A DNA stretch of 64,000 nt from Ectopseudomonas toyotomiensis (GTDB lineage: Bacteria; Pseudomonadota; Gammaproteobacteria; Pseudomonadales; Pseudomonadaceae). Positions 32,868-42,448 of this stretch are shown one piece after another. The stretch is taken from assembly GCF_900115695.1 (NCBI RefSeq), contig NZ_FOXK01000003.1, forward strand, positions 186,001-250,000. Reading direction: 5' to 3'. Made by a program: the position numbers and the translations under genes. Below the pieces are notes generated by a model. It had not been told where the DNA came from. It made no database searches and worked only from the letters and a program-made list of their open reading frames with translations. How positions within the stretch are numbered: position 1 is the stretch's first letter; each line of letters starts with the position of its first letter.

Positions 32868-33371
32868 ATGACCCGTATCACTCCTACCGTCGGCCGCGTG
32901 CTGCACTTCATCCCGACCGCTGGCTACATGGCCGGCCGCAAGCTGGCTTTCGGTAACCCCACGCAGCCACTGGCTGCAGTGATCGCCTACGTCCACAGCG
33001 ACACCATGGTGAACCTCACCGTCTGGGATCAGAACGGCGAGCAGTTCAGCGTGTGCAGCGTGCCATTGGTGCAGGACGGCTGCGACATGGTTGTTGGCAG
33101 CTTTTTCGCGAAGTGGATGCCGTACCAGAAGGGCCAGGCCGCGAAGACTGAATCCCTGGAAAGCCAGCTTGCTGGCAAGCCTGCTATCGGTATCGACCTG
33201 GCAGCGGAGCAGGATCGGTGCGTGCGCGTTTTCCTCGAGAAGGGCGCGATCGTGAAAGTCGAGGGCATTCCGCTCGAGCTTGATCACGACGCCGTGGTCC
33301 GCGTTCATCCCGCCAATGTCCCGTTGATCTTCCTGCCGCGCACTGCGCGTCCTGCTGAGAGCAGCGAGTAA
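32868..33371 (+). CDS. Hypothetical structural-region protein (167 aa)
   Basis: The protein begins MTRITPTVGRVLHFIPTAGY. The first 90 residues are strand-rich (AVIAYVHSDTMVNLTVWDQN, SFFAKWMPYQKGQA) as in the phage SH3/OB-like accessory proteins. The rest is less typical. It is the first gene of a cluster with fibre genes. Confidence 0.6.
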   Translation: MTRITPTVGRVLHFIPTAGYMAGRKLAFGNPTQPLAAVIAYVHSDTMVNLTVWDQNGEQFSVCSVPLVQDGCDMVVGSFFAKWMPYQKGQAAKTESLESQLAGKPAIGIDLAAEQDRCVRVFLEKGAIVKVEGIPLELDHDAVVRVHPANVPLIFLPRTARPAESSE

Positions 33372-33381
33372 GGAGACTGGC

Positions 33382-33987
33382 ATGTCGGCGCCTGAAATCC
33401 CTATCACTATCCAGCGCGGCAAGACGTTCGAGTTTGGCTTTCTGTACGCCGAGGACGATCTGCTGTATCTGCCGATCACTGGTATGCCGAGCACTGCGCC
33501 TGTGCGCCTGACGGTGGTAGGGCACGGCGTGCCGGATGGCTGGCCGGTGCGTGTGGCCTGTGTAAGGGCGCCGGCCGAGCTCAACACGCCGGATGATGAA
33601 AGCCAGCTCGCCAAGCTGGTCGACGTCGACACCGTCGAGTTGAACGCCTTGAACGCGCATTGCTGGAAGGCCTTCAGCGGTTCCGGACTGCTGGTGCTGA
33701 ACAAGCCCATGGATCTGACGGGCTGGCACTGCCGCGCCCAGGTGCGCAAGGGCGTTGGTGGTGAAGTGCTGTTCACCTGGCACAGCGACCCGTCCGAGAG
33801 CCCGGACGGAGAGATCGAGGTGGACGTTGCGCATAGCGCGTTCGTGCTCAAGATGGACGCCGCCACCGCTGCAGCACTTGAGTGGAAGCGAGGCAAGTAC
33901 GACGTGGAAGCGATCGCCCCGGGCGGCGAGGTCTATCCGCTGACTGCGATCAGCGATATCGAGGTTGCTGACGAGGTGACCGCATGA
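33382..33987 (+). CDS. Probable fibre/baseplate-associated protein (201 aa)
   Basis: The protein begins MSAPEIPITIQRGKTFEFGF and contains MDLTGWHCRAQVRKGVGGEV and KRGKYDVEAIAPGGEVYPLT. This beta-rich immunoglobulin-like pattern is common in phage proteins preceding fibres (BppU-like N-terminal type). Its stop overlaps the fibre gene start (ATGA). Confidence 0.65.
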   Translation: MSAPEIPITIQRGKTFEFGFLYAEDDLLYLPITGMPSTAPVRLTVVGHGVPDGWPVRVACVRAPAELNTPDDESQLAKLVDVDTVELNALNAHCWKAFSGSGLLVLNKPMDLTGWHCRAQVRKGVGGEVLFTWHSDPSESPDGEIEVDVAHSAFVLKMDAATAAALEWKRGKYDVEAIAPGGEVYPLTAISDIEVADEVTA

Positions 33988-35402
33988 AGGTAATCGCCGC
34001 CGGCCAGGTGGCCAATCCCATTGTCCTGGGTGCTGCGCCGCGGCGAACTCCGGTGGTTGTGCTTGCCGGCCTGCGCGGTGCGCCTGGTACTGGCGGTGGT
34101 GGTAGTGCTGGCGTGAGCAGTTTCAACACCCGCACCGGGGCTGTGACGCTGACAGGCACCGATGTGACCGCAGCGCTGGCGTACACCCCAGCGAACGCAG
34201 CCAGCCTGGCCGCTGTTGCGCTCAGCGGCAGTTATTCCGACCTTGCAAACAAGCCATTCATTCCTACCGGGCCTGGCGATATCGGTGCCGCAACGGCAGC
34301 GCAGGGCGCTCTGGCTGATACCGCCGTACAGCCTGGTGCATTGTCCGTGCAACTCGACCTAAAGGTCGACAAGGTCGCCGGCTACGGCCTGAGCCAGGAG
34401 AACTTCACCGCGGCAGAGAAGGCCAAGCTGGCGGGATTGGAAGGCAGCCACTACCGCGGCACGTTCATCAACTTCACCGCGCTGCAGACGGCCCTGCCAA
34501 CTGCAGAAGAAGGCGACTACGCCGACGTTGACGCTGGTGCGGGTGCGCCAGTGCAGCGCTACATATGGGACGAAAGCGACAGCGAGTGGGTCGCCCAGGC
34601 CGGCAGTGCCGATCCTATCACTGCCGCCCAGGTGAAGACGCTCTACGAGAGCAACCCGGACACCAACGCCTACACCGATGCAGAGAAGTCGAAACTCGGT
34701 GGGATAGCTGCTGGAGCCACGGCGAACGCCAACACCGACAGCCTGGCCGAGGGCGCGACCAACCTCTACCACACCGCTGCGCGCGTCCTGGCCGTCGTAC
34801 TCAGCGGCCTTAGCCTGGCCACTGGTACTGCGATAACCAGCTCTGACAGCGTACTGGTGGCGTTCGGTAAGCTGCAGAAACAGATTACCGACCTGATCGC
34901 CACCGTCAGCGGCAAGCAGGACACCCTTGTCAGCGCGACCAACATCAAGACCATCAATGGCAACAGTCTGCTCGGGAGTGGCGATCTATCCATATCCGGC
35001 GGTGCGGTGTCATCGGTTAATGGCAGAACGGGCGCTGTTCAGGTGCTGGTGCCTATCATCATCGCGTGCAGCGACGAAACAACGGCGCTAACGGCTGGCA
35101 CAGCCAAGGTCACGTTCCGTATGCCCTATGCCTTCACGGTAACTGGCGTGCTCGCGTCGCTGACAACCGCACAAGCTGGTGGGTCAATTCTCACCGTCGA
35201 TATCAACGAGGCCGGTGTTTCGATCCTTTCCACGAAGCTGACCATCGACAACACCGAGAAGACGAGTGCAACAGCCGTGACTGCACCGGTCATATCAGAT
35301 TCGGCCATTGCTGCAGATGCAGAGATCACCATCGACATTGATCAGATCGGCGACGGTACTGCGAAAGGACTGAAAGTTACTCTGGTTGGATATCAACCAT
35401 GA
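33984..35402 (+). CDS. Phage fibre protein
   Basis: This 472-residue protein is repetitive and low in charge. It has a Gly-rich hinge (GAPGTGGGGSAGVSSFNTRT) and two copies of a VSS(F/V)N(T/G)RTGAV motif (about residues 44 and 349), separated by fibre-type repeats (FTAAEKAKLAGLEG, YTDAEKSKLGGIAAGA). The C-terminal 120 residues form a strand-rich knob (VLVPIIIACSDETTALTAGT). It probably binds the host surface. It overlaps the LamG gene by 4 bp. Confidence 0.8.
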   Translation: MKVIAAGQVANPIVLGAAPRRTPVVVLAGLRGAPGTGGGGSAGVSSFNTRTGAVTLTGTDVTAALAYTPANAASLAAVALSGSYSDLANKPFIPTGPGDIGAATAAQGALADTAVQPGALSVQLDLKVDKVAGYGLSQENFTAAEKAKLAGLEGSHYRGTFINFTALQTALPTAEEGDYADVDAGAGAPVQRYIWDESDSEWVAQAGSADPITAAQVKTLYESNPDTNAYTDAEKSKLGGIAAGATANANTDSLAEGATNLYHTAARVLAVVLSGLSLATGTAITSSDSVLVAFGKLQKQITDLIATVSGKQDTLVSATNIKTINGNSLLGSGDLSISGGAVSSVNGRTGAVQVLVPIIIACSDETTALTAGTAKVTFRMPYAFTVTGVLASLTTAQAGGSILTVDINEAGVSILSTKLTIDNTEKTSATAVTAPVISDSAIAADAEITIDIDQIGDGTAKGLKVTLVGYQP

Positions 35403-36082
35403 CGATGGTTCTGAACCCATACTCGTTCTCGCCCACTTCTGGGGGAGGTGATCCGCTATGGGGATCGGTTTCTAGTCTACTGCCATTTTCCGGTGTAGAT
35501 GGGGCGACTACATTTCCCGATAGCGCAGGGCGTACCTGGGCGCGTAATGGGGCGGTAGAAGTTGACACTGCGTTCAGCAAGTTCGGTTCTTCTGGGCTTT
35601 TCGGTGGAGGGAGGCTTGATTGCTCGGATGCTGCAGTCAGCATAGGTACAGGTGATTTCACAGTAGAGACGTTTTTTCGTGGTACGCAGTTTGGATCGGC
35701 AGGCGGTGGAACCCTGATTGACAATCGAGCAGGAACCGTAACGACAAACCTAGTGCTCTTCCAGCCTAATTCAACTAGCAGTCTTGTTTTTTTCGCAAAC
35801 GGCGCGACGAGGGTAACAACTACCTCGCTTTCTAATGGCGTTTTCTATCACGTAGCCATATGTCGCGCCTCTGGTGTTACACGGGTATTTATTGACGGTG
35901 TTCAGCAAGGTTCGAACTACATCGACTCGAACAACTACACGTTTTCAATTTTGCGGCTAGGACAGAATCTTCTCGGCAGTTCGCCATTTTTAGGGCACTT
36001 GGAACAGTTTCGGCTGACTAAATCGGCACGTTATACCGCCAACTTCACTCCACCTGCATCGCCATTCCCAAATAGCTTGTAG
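35399..36082 (+). CDS. LamG/concanavalin A-like lectin domain protein
   Basis: This 227-residue protein has the phage LamG pattern: LFGGGRLDCSDAAVSIGTGD, FTVETFFRGTQFG, FYHVAICRASGVTRVFIDG and LGHLEQFRLTKSARYTANF. Such jelly-roll domains bind sugars or decorate particles. The gene is visibly AT-richer than its neighbours and lacks their codon bias, which suggests recent transfer as a host-range module together with the fibre gene. Confidence 0.82.
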   Translation: MTMVLNPYSFSPTSGGGDPLWGSVSSLLPFSGVDGATTFPDSAGRTWARNGAVEVDTAFSKFGSSGLFGGGRLDCSDAAVSIGTGDFTVETFFRGTQFGSAGGGTLIDNRAGTVTTNLVLFQPNSTSSLVFFANGATRVTTTSLSNGVFYHVAICRASGVTRVFIDGVQQGSNYIDSNNYTFSILRLGQNLLGSSPFLGHLEQFRLTKSARYTANFTPPASPFPNSL

Positions 36083-36091
36083 AGCTATTTT
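36071..36091 (+). terminator. Weak terminator after the LamG gene
   Basis: AATAGCT / AGCTATT stem overlaps the stop codon, followed by TTTTAT. It is short, but lies right before late element E. Confidence 0.5.
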
Positions 36092-36105
36092 ATGGGGAGA
36101 CTGGC

Positions 36106-36131
36106 TTGCTGGCTCGTTACCAGTGACATTC
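36106..36131 (+). promoter_or_regulatory. Late element E
   Basis: TTGCT (36106-36110), 9 bp, CCAGTGACATTC. This is the only copy with a 9-bp spacer and T in place of the second A. It lies 29 bp before the large terminase start. Confidence 0.7.
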
Positions 36132-36159
36132 CGTAGCCCTCACAGAAGTGAGGGTGCGC

Positions 36160-37701
36160 ATGTCAACTGCCGACAATCTCCTGGCCAGGCTCATCGAGGA
36201 TGACGAGCTCTACTGCGCCAAGAACCTGAAAATCCGCGACAAGAGCGGCAAGGTGCTGCCGTTCGAGTGGAATGATGCCCAGCGCGCACTGCATGAAAAG
36301 ATCGAGCAGCAGTTGGCTGCGAGAGGCTGGGTTCGCGTCATCGTGCTGAAGGGGCGGCAGCAGGGTATCAGCACCTACGTGGCGGCCAGGTTCTACAAAC
36401 GCACCAGCATGCGCTTCGGCAAGCGCACCATGATCATCACCCACCTCGACGCAGCGACCCAGAACCTTTTCCGGATCGCCAAGACCTATTACGAGCTGAG
36501 CGATGCCACGCTCAAGCCGGCAACGAAGAACAACAGCGACACCGAACTGAACTTCGCCAAGCTGCGCAGCGGTTACAAGGTGGCCACGGCAGGCAGTAAG
36601 CACGCCGGCCGCTCTGACACGATCCAGTACCTGCATGGTTCAGAAGTGGCGTTCTGGCCGAACGCAATCAACATCATGGCGGGTCTCGGGCAGACGTTGC
36701 CCCTGGTCGCAGGCAGTGAGGCGATTCTGGAGTCAACGGCCAACGGCTTGGCCAACCTCTTCCACGAAATGTGGACGCTGGCCGTCGCCGAGAAAAGCGA
36801 CTACATGGCGGTGTTCATCCCCTGGTTCATCCAGCGCGAGTATCAGCGCGAGGTGCCGCGCGACTTCGAGTTGTCGCCAGAGGAAGCCGAATATCAGGAG
36901 ACGTTCGGGCTCAGCGACGAGCAGATGGCATGGCGCCAAGCAAAGGTCTACACCGACTTCAAGGGCGACTTCGCCTGGTTCGATCAAGAGTACCCGGCCA
37001 CGCCAGATATGGCGTTTCAGCGAGTTGGCCACAAGGCTCTGGTCAACACGCTGGCCGTTGCCAGGGCGCGCAAAGTCAACCCGGCTCACCTGCAGGCGAT
37101 CGGCGCTCATGTCGTTGGTGTCGACCCGGCGCGCTTCGGCGACGACTCTACCGCGATCATCCACCGTCAGGGGCGCAAGGCCTGGGGGCTGGAGAAGATC
37201 GACCAGTTCGACACCATGGCTGTGGTCGGGGTGGTCGTGCGGATGCTTGAGGACGACAAGACCATCCGCCGCGTCTTCGTCGATATCGGCGGCCTGGGCG
37301 CTGGTATCTACGATCGCCTGGTCGAGCTGGGCTATGGCGATCGCGTAACGGCGGTGAACTTCGGCGGCAAGGCCACCGACCAGCGCAAGTACTTCAATAA
37401 GCGCTCTGAAATGTGGGGGGAAATGGCCGAGTGGATTGCGGACATAATCCCGCCCAGCATCCCAGACTGCGACAAGCTGCATGCTGATCTGACAGCGCCA
37501 GGCTACCGGTACAGCTCAAACGGCCAGATCAAGCTCGATTCCAAGGAAGAGATCAAGAAAGAACTGAAGAAGTCACCCGACGCCGGCGACGCGCTGGCAC
37601 TCACGTTCGCATTGCCAATCGCCTCCAGTGACATAGAAGTGCCCGAATGGAAGCGCCGGCTGATTGCCGGCAAAGGCCGCAAATCAGCGATGAGTGCGTA
37701 G
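36160..37701 (+). CDS. Terminase large subunit
   Basis: This 513-residue packaging ATPase-nuclease has Walker A-like VIVLKGRQQGIST (about residue 60-70), Walker B-like QYLHGSEVAFW, and a RNase H-type nuclease domain with GVDPARFGDDSTA, VFVDIGGLGAGIYDRL and SPDAGDALALTFA supplying acidic residues. The ATG at 36160 has GAGGG upstream. It cuts and packages concatemeric phage DNA through the portal. Confidence 0.93.
   Translation: MSTADNLLARLIEDDELYCAKNLKIRDKSGKVLPFEWNDAQRALHEKIEQQLAARGWVRVIVLKGRQQGISTYVAARFYKRTSMRFGKRTMIITHLDAATQNLFRIAKTYYELSDATLKPATKNNSDTELNFAKLRSGYKVATAGSKHAGRSDTIQYLHGSEVAFWPNAINIMAGLGQTLPLVAGSEAILESTANGLANLFHEMWTLAVAEKSDYMAVFIPWFIQREYQREVPRDFELSPEEAEYQETFGLSDEQMAWRQAKVYTDFKGDFAWFDQEYPATPDMAFQRVGHKALVNTLAVARARKVNPAHLQAIGAHVVGVDPARFGDDSTAIIHRQGRKAWGLEKIDQFDTMAVVGVVVRMLEDDKTIRRVFVDIGGLGAGIYDRLVELGYGDRVTAVNFGGKATDQRKYFNKRSEMWGEMAEWIADIIPPSIPDCDKLHADLTAPGYRYSSNGQIKLDSKEEIKKELKKSPDAGDALALTFALPIASSDIEVPEWKRRLIAGKGRKSAMSA
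37612..37636 (+). promoter_or_regulatory. Late element F (inside terminase 3' end)
   Basis: TTGCC (37612-37616), 8 bp, CCAGTGACATAG. It is within the last codons of the terminase gene and 68 bp upstream of the portal start. Full conservation inside coding sequence argues for selection on the DNA site. Confidence 0.75.
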
Positions 37702-37704
37702 CGA

Positions 37705-39789
37705 ATGTCCGGAAACCGAGACGAGCAGGCGAACATAAACTGGCAGCGCTACGAGTACGGGCGCATGCGTGGGCATCAGAGCTTCTGCCGGAAAGCGCGC
37801 GAGTGCGAAAACTTCTACATGGGTGGTGGCCGGCAGTGGACGCCAGAAGATCGCGAGACGCTAGAGGCCGAGGGGCGCCCAGCCCTGGAGTTTAATCAGG
37901 TCAAGCCCAAGCTGAATACCGCCATTGGGTACCAGATCCAGAACCGCATGGATATCGCTTTTCAGCCGCGCGGCCAGGGCGCTGACGAAGACAAGGCCAG
38001 GGTGCTGAGCAAGGTGGCCAAGCAGGTCGGCGATAACACCGGCCTGCACTGGATAGAGACGCAAGTTTTCTCAGATGGTCTGATCCAGCAGCGCGGCTAC
38101 TTCGATATCCGCATCAGCTATCAAGATTCGATCTTGGGCGAGATCTCTATCACCGATCTTGACCCGCTAGACGTCATCCCTGATCCAGACGCCAAGAGCT
38201 ACGACCCAGACAAGTGGTCGGACGTGATCATCACGCGCTGGCTGACCCTGGACGAGATTGAGGATCTGTATGGCAAGGAAGCTCGCGACAAGTGCGAGAA
38301 GGAAGACCTTGAGGATCAGGACTTTGGCGACGACGAGGCCGACGAAGAGCGCAATAAGTTCGGCAATGAAGACACCGGCAGTACCGGCTACATGGGGTCG
38401 GCCACGCTGGCGGACGGCAGCAAACGCATCCGGGTGATCGAACGGCAGTTCTGGAAAACCGAGAATGCCGATGTGCTGATCACCATGACCGGTGATATCC
38501 GCACCATCGAAGGCATGACCGAAGAGCAGATCGCGGCAGCGCAGGGTGTTGTGCGCGCAAGGCGCCGCATTCGCCGCGTGCGCTGGGTGATCACCACCTA
38601 CAACTACACGCTCTTCGACGAGTGGAGCCCGTTCAAGCACTTCACCGTGGTGCCGTTCTTCCCGTTCTTCCGTCGCGGCAAGACGACCGGCTTGGTGGAT
38701 GACGCGATCGGCCCTCAGCAGTTGCTGAACAAGTCCATGAGCCAGTTCCTGCACACCATCAACAACACAGCCAACAGCGGTTGGGTGTGGTGGTCCGGCA
38801 CGCTGGCAAACATGTCGGACGATGAAATGGCTGATCGAGGGGCTGAAACCGGCCTCGCAATCGTGCTTAAGGACCAAACGCCAGTCGAGAAGGCACCGAA
38901 GAAGATCCAGCCCAACCAGATACCTACCGGGATTGATCGCGTCATCGACCGTGCTGGGCAAATGATCGACGAAACCACCGGTATCAATGACGCGATGACC
39001 GGCAACACGGGCCGAGAGATCAGTGGCGTGGCCATCCAGTCTCGCCAGTTCGCCGCCCAGCAGGGCCTGGCTGTGCCGCTGGATAACCTGGCCAAGACTC
39101 GCAACATGATGGCCAAGCGCATCCTTGAGCTGGTGCAGGACTTCTACGACGAGCCGCGCATCCTGAAGATCACCGAGCAGGACAGCCGCGGGCGTCCGGT
39201 TACCGAAGATCTGTACGTCAACTATCCGACCGAAGATGGCAGCGTGCTCAACGACCTGACTATCGGCGAATACGACGTGGTTGTCTCCGAGCAGCCGATG
39301 CAAGTGACGTTCGAAAACAGCCAGTTCACCCAGATCATGGAAATGCGCGAGAAGGGCGTGCGCATTCCTGACTCGTTCGTGATCAAGCACAGCAACGTCA
39401 CGGACAAGAACGACATTATCGACGCGATCGAGCAGCAGGCCACCGCCCAGCCTGATCCGCTCAACGAAGCCCGCGCCGAGCTTGCCAAGGCCCAGGCAGA
39501 CAAGACCCGCCAGGAGACGGTGAATCGTGCCGTCGAAGCGCAGTACAGCGCTATCCAGACGGCGGGCGTGATCGCCACGAACCCGCTGACCGCTGGCCTT
39601 GCTGATTCGCTATTGCGCTCTGGCGGTTACGTCGATCGAGACCTGCCGCCGATCGTGCCGGAACTCCAGGGGGGCACTGGCATCGCCGGCAATCTACCTA
39701 CCAACACCAATCCCATCACGCCGGCCAACCCTGGTGTGGGGCTCATGAGTGGCATTGAAACGCAGCAGATCGAGGGAGCACCAGCATGA
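37705..39789 (+). CDS. Portal protein (P22 type)
   Basis: This 694-residue protein matches P22-like podovirus portals in length and content: RPALEFNQVKPKLNTAIGYQ near the start, FFRRGKTTGLVDDAIGPQQL, DETTGINDAMTGNTGREISG and a C-terminal helical region. It forms the dodecameric ring through which DNA enters and leaves the head. It starts 3 bp after the terminase stop and overlaps the next small gene as ATGA. Confidence 0.92.
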   Translation: MSGNRDEQANINWQRYEYGRMRGHQSFCRKARECENFYMGGGRQWTPEDRETLEAEGRPALEFNQVKPKLNTAIGYQIQNRMDIAFQPRGQGADEDKARVLSKVAKQVGDNTGLHWIETQVFSDGLIQQRGYFDIRISYQDSILGEISITDLDPLDVIPDPDAKSYDPDKWSDVIITRWLTLDEIEDLYGKEARDKCEKEDLEDQDFGDDEADEERNKFGNEDTGSTGYMGSATLADGSKRIRVIERQFWKTENADVLITMTGDIRTIEGMTEEQIAAAQGVVRARRRIRRVRWVITTYNYTLFDEWSPFKHFTVVPFFPFFRRGKTTGLVDDAIGPQQLLNKSMSQFLHTINNTANSGWVWWSGTLANMSDDEMADRGAETGLAIVLKDQTPVEKAPKKIQPNQIPTGIDRVIDRAGQMIDETTGINDAMTGNTGREISGVAIQSRQFAAQQGLAVPLDNLAKTRNMMAKRILELVQDFYDEPRILKITEQDSRGRPVTEDLYVNYPTEDGSVLNDLTIGEYDVVVSEQPMQVTFENSQFTQIMEMREKGVRIPDSFVIKHSNVTDKNDIIDAIEQQATAQPDPLNEARAELAKAQADKTRQETVNRAVEAQYSAIQTAGVIATNPLTAGLADSLLRSGGYVDRDLPPIVPELQGGTGIAGNLPTNTNPITPANPGVGLMSGIETQQIEGAPA

Positions 39790-39956
39790 AAGGTTCTGCA
39801 TCACCAATGAGCGACGACAAGAAATGGCAGGCAGAGGACGACATGCGGACCCTGCTGCGCGCCAAGGAAATCGAGAAGGACCCGAAGCGCCTGGCTGCGG
39901 CCCGTGCGATGGCCAAGGAAAAGATGGCCGAAATGCAGCAGATCACCAAGAAGTAA
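39786..39956 (+). CDS. Small conserved gene between portal and scaffold (56 aa)
   Basis: This short charged helical protein begins MKGSASPMSDDKKWQAEDDM and ends KMAEMQQITKK. ATGA overlap with the portal stop supports translation. Short genes of this kind are usual at this place in P22-like podoviruses. Confidence 0.68.
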   Translation: MKGSASPMSDDKKWQAEDDMRTLLRAKEIEKDPKRLAAARAMAKEKMAEMQQITKK

Positions 39957-39984
39957 CCCACCAACGGCAATCAAGGGGGCACCC

Positions 39985-41076
39985 ATGGCCATGAAACCCG
40001 AACACGCGAGCGCCGACCTGGCGCTGGGCATGCGTTACAACACCCTGGTCGACTGTTCCGATGATATCGACCCGGAGACTCTGCATTCCGACTTCGAGGA
40101 AGAAGAGGAAGAAGAGGACGAGGATGAAGACCCGGACGATGAGGCTGGCGACGATGATCGCGGCGACGATATCGACCCTGATCTGACCGAGACCGAAGGC
40201 GATCCGGACGATGAGCCAGGGGATGACGACAAAGACGACGCCGATGATCCCGATGCCGAGGATGACCCTGATCTCGACGCCGATGCCCTGGCAGAACTGG
40301 CTGAAGGCGGTAAGTCCAAGGTCGTACCGCACTCGCGCTTCCATGAAGTCAACGAATCGCTGAAACAAGAGCGTGCCGAGCGTCTGCGCCTGGAAGAGGA
40401 AAACGCACGCCTCAAGGGCGCTGCGCCGAAACCGGAAGAGCAGAAGCCGGAGACGCCGGCGGCCTATGACTTCGACGCGGCAGAAGATCGCTACATGACC
40501 GCCGTGATGGAAGGTGACACGGATAAGGCCAAGGTAATTCGTCGCGAGATCCGTGCCGAAGAGCTGAAGATTTTCGAGGGCAAGGCCGGTCAGGATGCGA
40601 AGAAAGCCGCCGAGGAAGAGCTGCAGAAGCGCGACCAGAGTGCCGAAACCGAACGCCTGCAGAAGGTGCTCGATGATGCACTGGCCAAGTATCCGTTCCT
40701 GAACAACGACTCGGACGAAGCCAATCAGGACGCGATCGAGGATGTGATCGCGCGCCGTGACCATTACCTACGCCAGGGTATGTCGCCGTCGAAGGCCGTC
40801 GCTGCGGCAGTCGAGAAGATTGCGCCTCGCTATGCGCCCGCAGCCGAGGAACAGCCAGGCGACAAGAGCAAACCGGTCAAGGAAAAGCCGGCTCTGGGCA
40901 AGGACAAGATCGATCGGAATGTCGAGCGGCAGAGAAGTATTCCGCCCGTTATGCCTGGCGTTGGCGAGCGTGGCAAGGATGTTGACTACGCCGATCTGTC
41001 CGAGGACGAGTTTGACGCGCTGCCTGAATCTGAGAAGCGCAAGGCGCGTGGTGATTTCGTCAGCGAAAGGGATTGA
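39985..41076 (+). CDS. Scaffolding protein
   Basis: This 363-residue protein has an extremely acidic N-terminus (residues 25-105, runs of Asp/Glu), a helical charged centre (LKQERAERLRLEEENARLKG) and a basic Lys/Arg-rich C-terminus. This is the normal design of phage scaffolds, whose basic C-terminal helix binds coat protein. The position between portal and capsid agrees. The ATG at 39985 follows AAGGGGGC. Confidence 0.85.
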   Translation: MAMKPEHASADLALGMRYNTLVDCSDDIDPETLHSDFEEEEEEEDEDEDPDDEAGDDDRGDDIDPDLTETEGDPDDEPGDDDKDDADDPDAEDDPDLDADALAELAEGGKSKVVPHSRFHEVNESLKQERAERLRLEEENARLKGAAPKPEEQKPETPAAYDFDAAEDRYMTAVMEGDTDKAKVIRREIRAEELKIFEGKAGQDAKKAAEEELQKRDQSAETERLQKVLDDALAKYPFLNNDSDEANQDAIEDVIARRDHYLRQGMSPSKAVAAAVEKIAPRYAPAAEEQPGDKSKPVKEKPALGKDKIDRNVERQRSIPPVMPGVGERGKDVDYADLSEDEFDALPESEKRKARGDFVSERD

Positions 41077-41097
41077 CGGCGTCCGCCAGTGACATAA
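41073..41097 (+). promoter_or_regulatory. Late element G
   Basis: TTGAC (41073-41077), 8 bp, CCAGTGACATAA. Its first box overlaps the scaffold stop codon. The capsid start is 230 bp downstream. Confidence 0.75.
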
Positions 41098-41326
41098 CCA
41101 GTCCGCCAGGACCGAGGGATGGTCCAGGGTTGAAAGGGAGCCCCTGAGTCGAAAGGCCAGGGGCATTTAACCACGCAGCAGGGCTGCTCGCTCACCGAGA
41201 CACGGTGTTCCCGCCAGGCAGGGCGTAAAGCTGCAGCAGAGTTTCTGGCTCTCCCCAAAAGCCTGTCCTCGCTCGGGTGGCGACACAACCCAGACACGAC
41301 GACATAAATTGACGAGGAGAGCAGCC
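41098..41326 (+). other. Long untranslated leader before the capsid gene
   Basis: This stretch holds no credible gene. It contains a stem GCCCCTG / CAGGGGC (41140-41146 with 41158-41164) followed by ATTTAA, a weak terminator or leader hairpin. It ends in a GAGGAGAGC ribosome site. A long, structured leader might stabilise capsid mRNA. Confidence 0.55.
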
Positions 41327-42430
41327 ATGGCTGTTACCAACTTTGCTCGCTTGAACAGCAAGCAGAAGATCGTCTGGTCGCGCGATGTATGGAGCGCTGC
41401 CCGCGATCAGATGTTCGTGAAAAAATTCCTGGGTACCGGCCCGGGCGCGATGATTCAGCGCATCACTGAGCTGACCAAGACCGAGAAAGGCGAGAAGGTG
41501 CTGATGCAGCTCGTCGCCGATCTGGTCGAGGATGGCGTGATCGGTGACAACGAGCGCGAAGGCAACGAAGAAGAGATGCAGAACTTCGAGGTCGAGCTGA
41601 ACATCGATCTCATCTCTCACCAAGTGCGCAACAAGGGCAAGATGGCGGACCAGAAGACCGTCATCAACTTCCGCGAGCAGGCCCGCGATCGCCTGGCCTA
41701 CTGGCTCGCCAACCGTATCGATCAGCTCGTATTCCTGACGTTGTCGGGCATTTCGTATGCCCTGCATAACGACGGGAGCACCCGCGTTGGGTCGCCGTTC
41801 CCATCGCTGTCCTTTGCTGCCGACGTGTCTGCCCCCTCGTCCAAGCGGCATTTGATGTGGAACGGCACCAACCTCGTCACCAGCAACACCGCCAGCATCA
41901 CTAGTGCGTTCGTGGCCAGCTACAAGCTGATCGTGGATGCCATCGCCTATGCGAAGGACCACTACATCAAGCCACTGATGGCTGGTGGCAAGGAGTACTA
42001 CGTCATTCTGGTGAAGCCGGGCACCCTGGCTCAGCTGAAGAAGGACGCGGACTACCAGCGCGCGGTGGTGGCCCTGGCGCAGAAGGATGGCAAGAGCTCG
42101 CCCTGGTTCACTGGCGGCACTGTGACCATCGACGGCGCGGTGATCCATGAACACCGCCTGGTGTACAGCACCACTGGTGCATCGGCCGGCAACAAGTGGG
42201 GCGCTGACGGCAACGTCAACGGTACCCGCGCGCTGCTGTGCGGTGCTCAGGCGCTGGGCATGGCTGACCTGGGTGTGCCGGAGTGGGTCGAGAAGAAGTT
42301 CGACTACGACTCCAAGGTCGGCATCAGCGTCGACAAGATGTTTGGCCTGCTCAAGCCGAAGTTCTACTCGATCTACGACAAGTCGGTCGAGGACTTCGGC
42401 GTGCTCGCCATCGATCTGTTCCTGGGTTGA
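41327..42430 (+). CDS. Major capsid protein (DUF4043/N4 gp56 type)
   Basis: This 367-residue protein matches the DUF4043 phage coat family: MAVTNFARLNSKQKIVWSRD, KKFLGTGPGAMIQRITELTK, GEKVLMQLVADLVEDGVIGD, FEVELNIDLISHQVRNKGKM and REQARDRLAYWLANRIDQLV. It has the HK97-like domain order. A GAGGAG site lies 7 bp upstream. It should be the most abundant virion protein. Confidence 0.92.
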   Translation: MAVTNFARLNSKQKIVWSRDVWSAARDQMFVKKFLGTGPGAMIQRITELTKTEKGEKVLMQLVADLVEDGVIGDNEREGNEEEMQNFEVELNIDLISHQVRNKGKMADQKTVINFREQARDRLAYWLANRIDQLVFLTLSGISYALHNDGSTRVGSPFPSLSFAADVSAPSSKRHLMWNGTNLVTSNTASITSAFVASYKLIVDAIAYAKDHYIKPLMAGGKEYYVILVKPGTLAQLKKDADYQRAVVALAQKDGKSSPWFTGGTVTIDGAVIHEHRLVYSTTGASAGNKWGADGNVNGTRALLCGAQALGMADLGVPEWVEKKFDYDSKVGISVDKMFGLLKPKFYSIYDKSVEDFGVLAIDLFLG

Positions 42431-42448
42431 TCCCGGGTTTCTGGCAAA

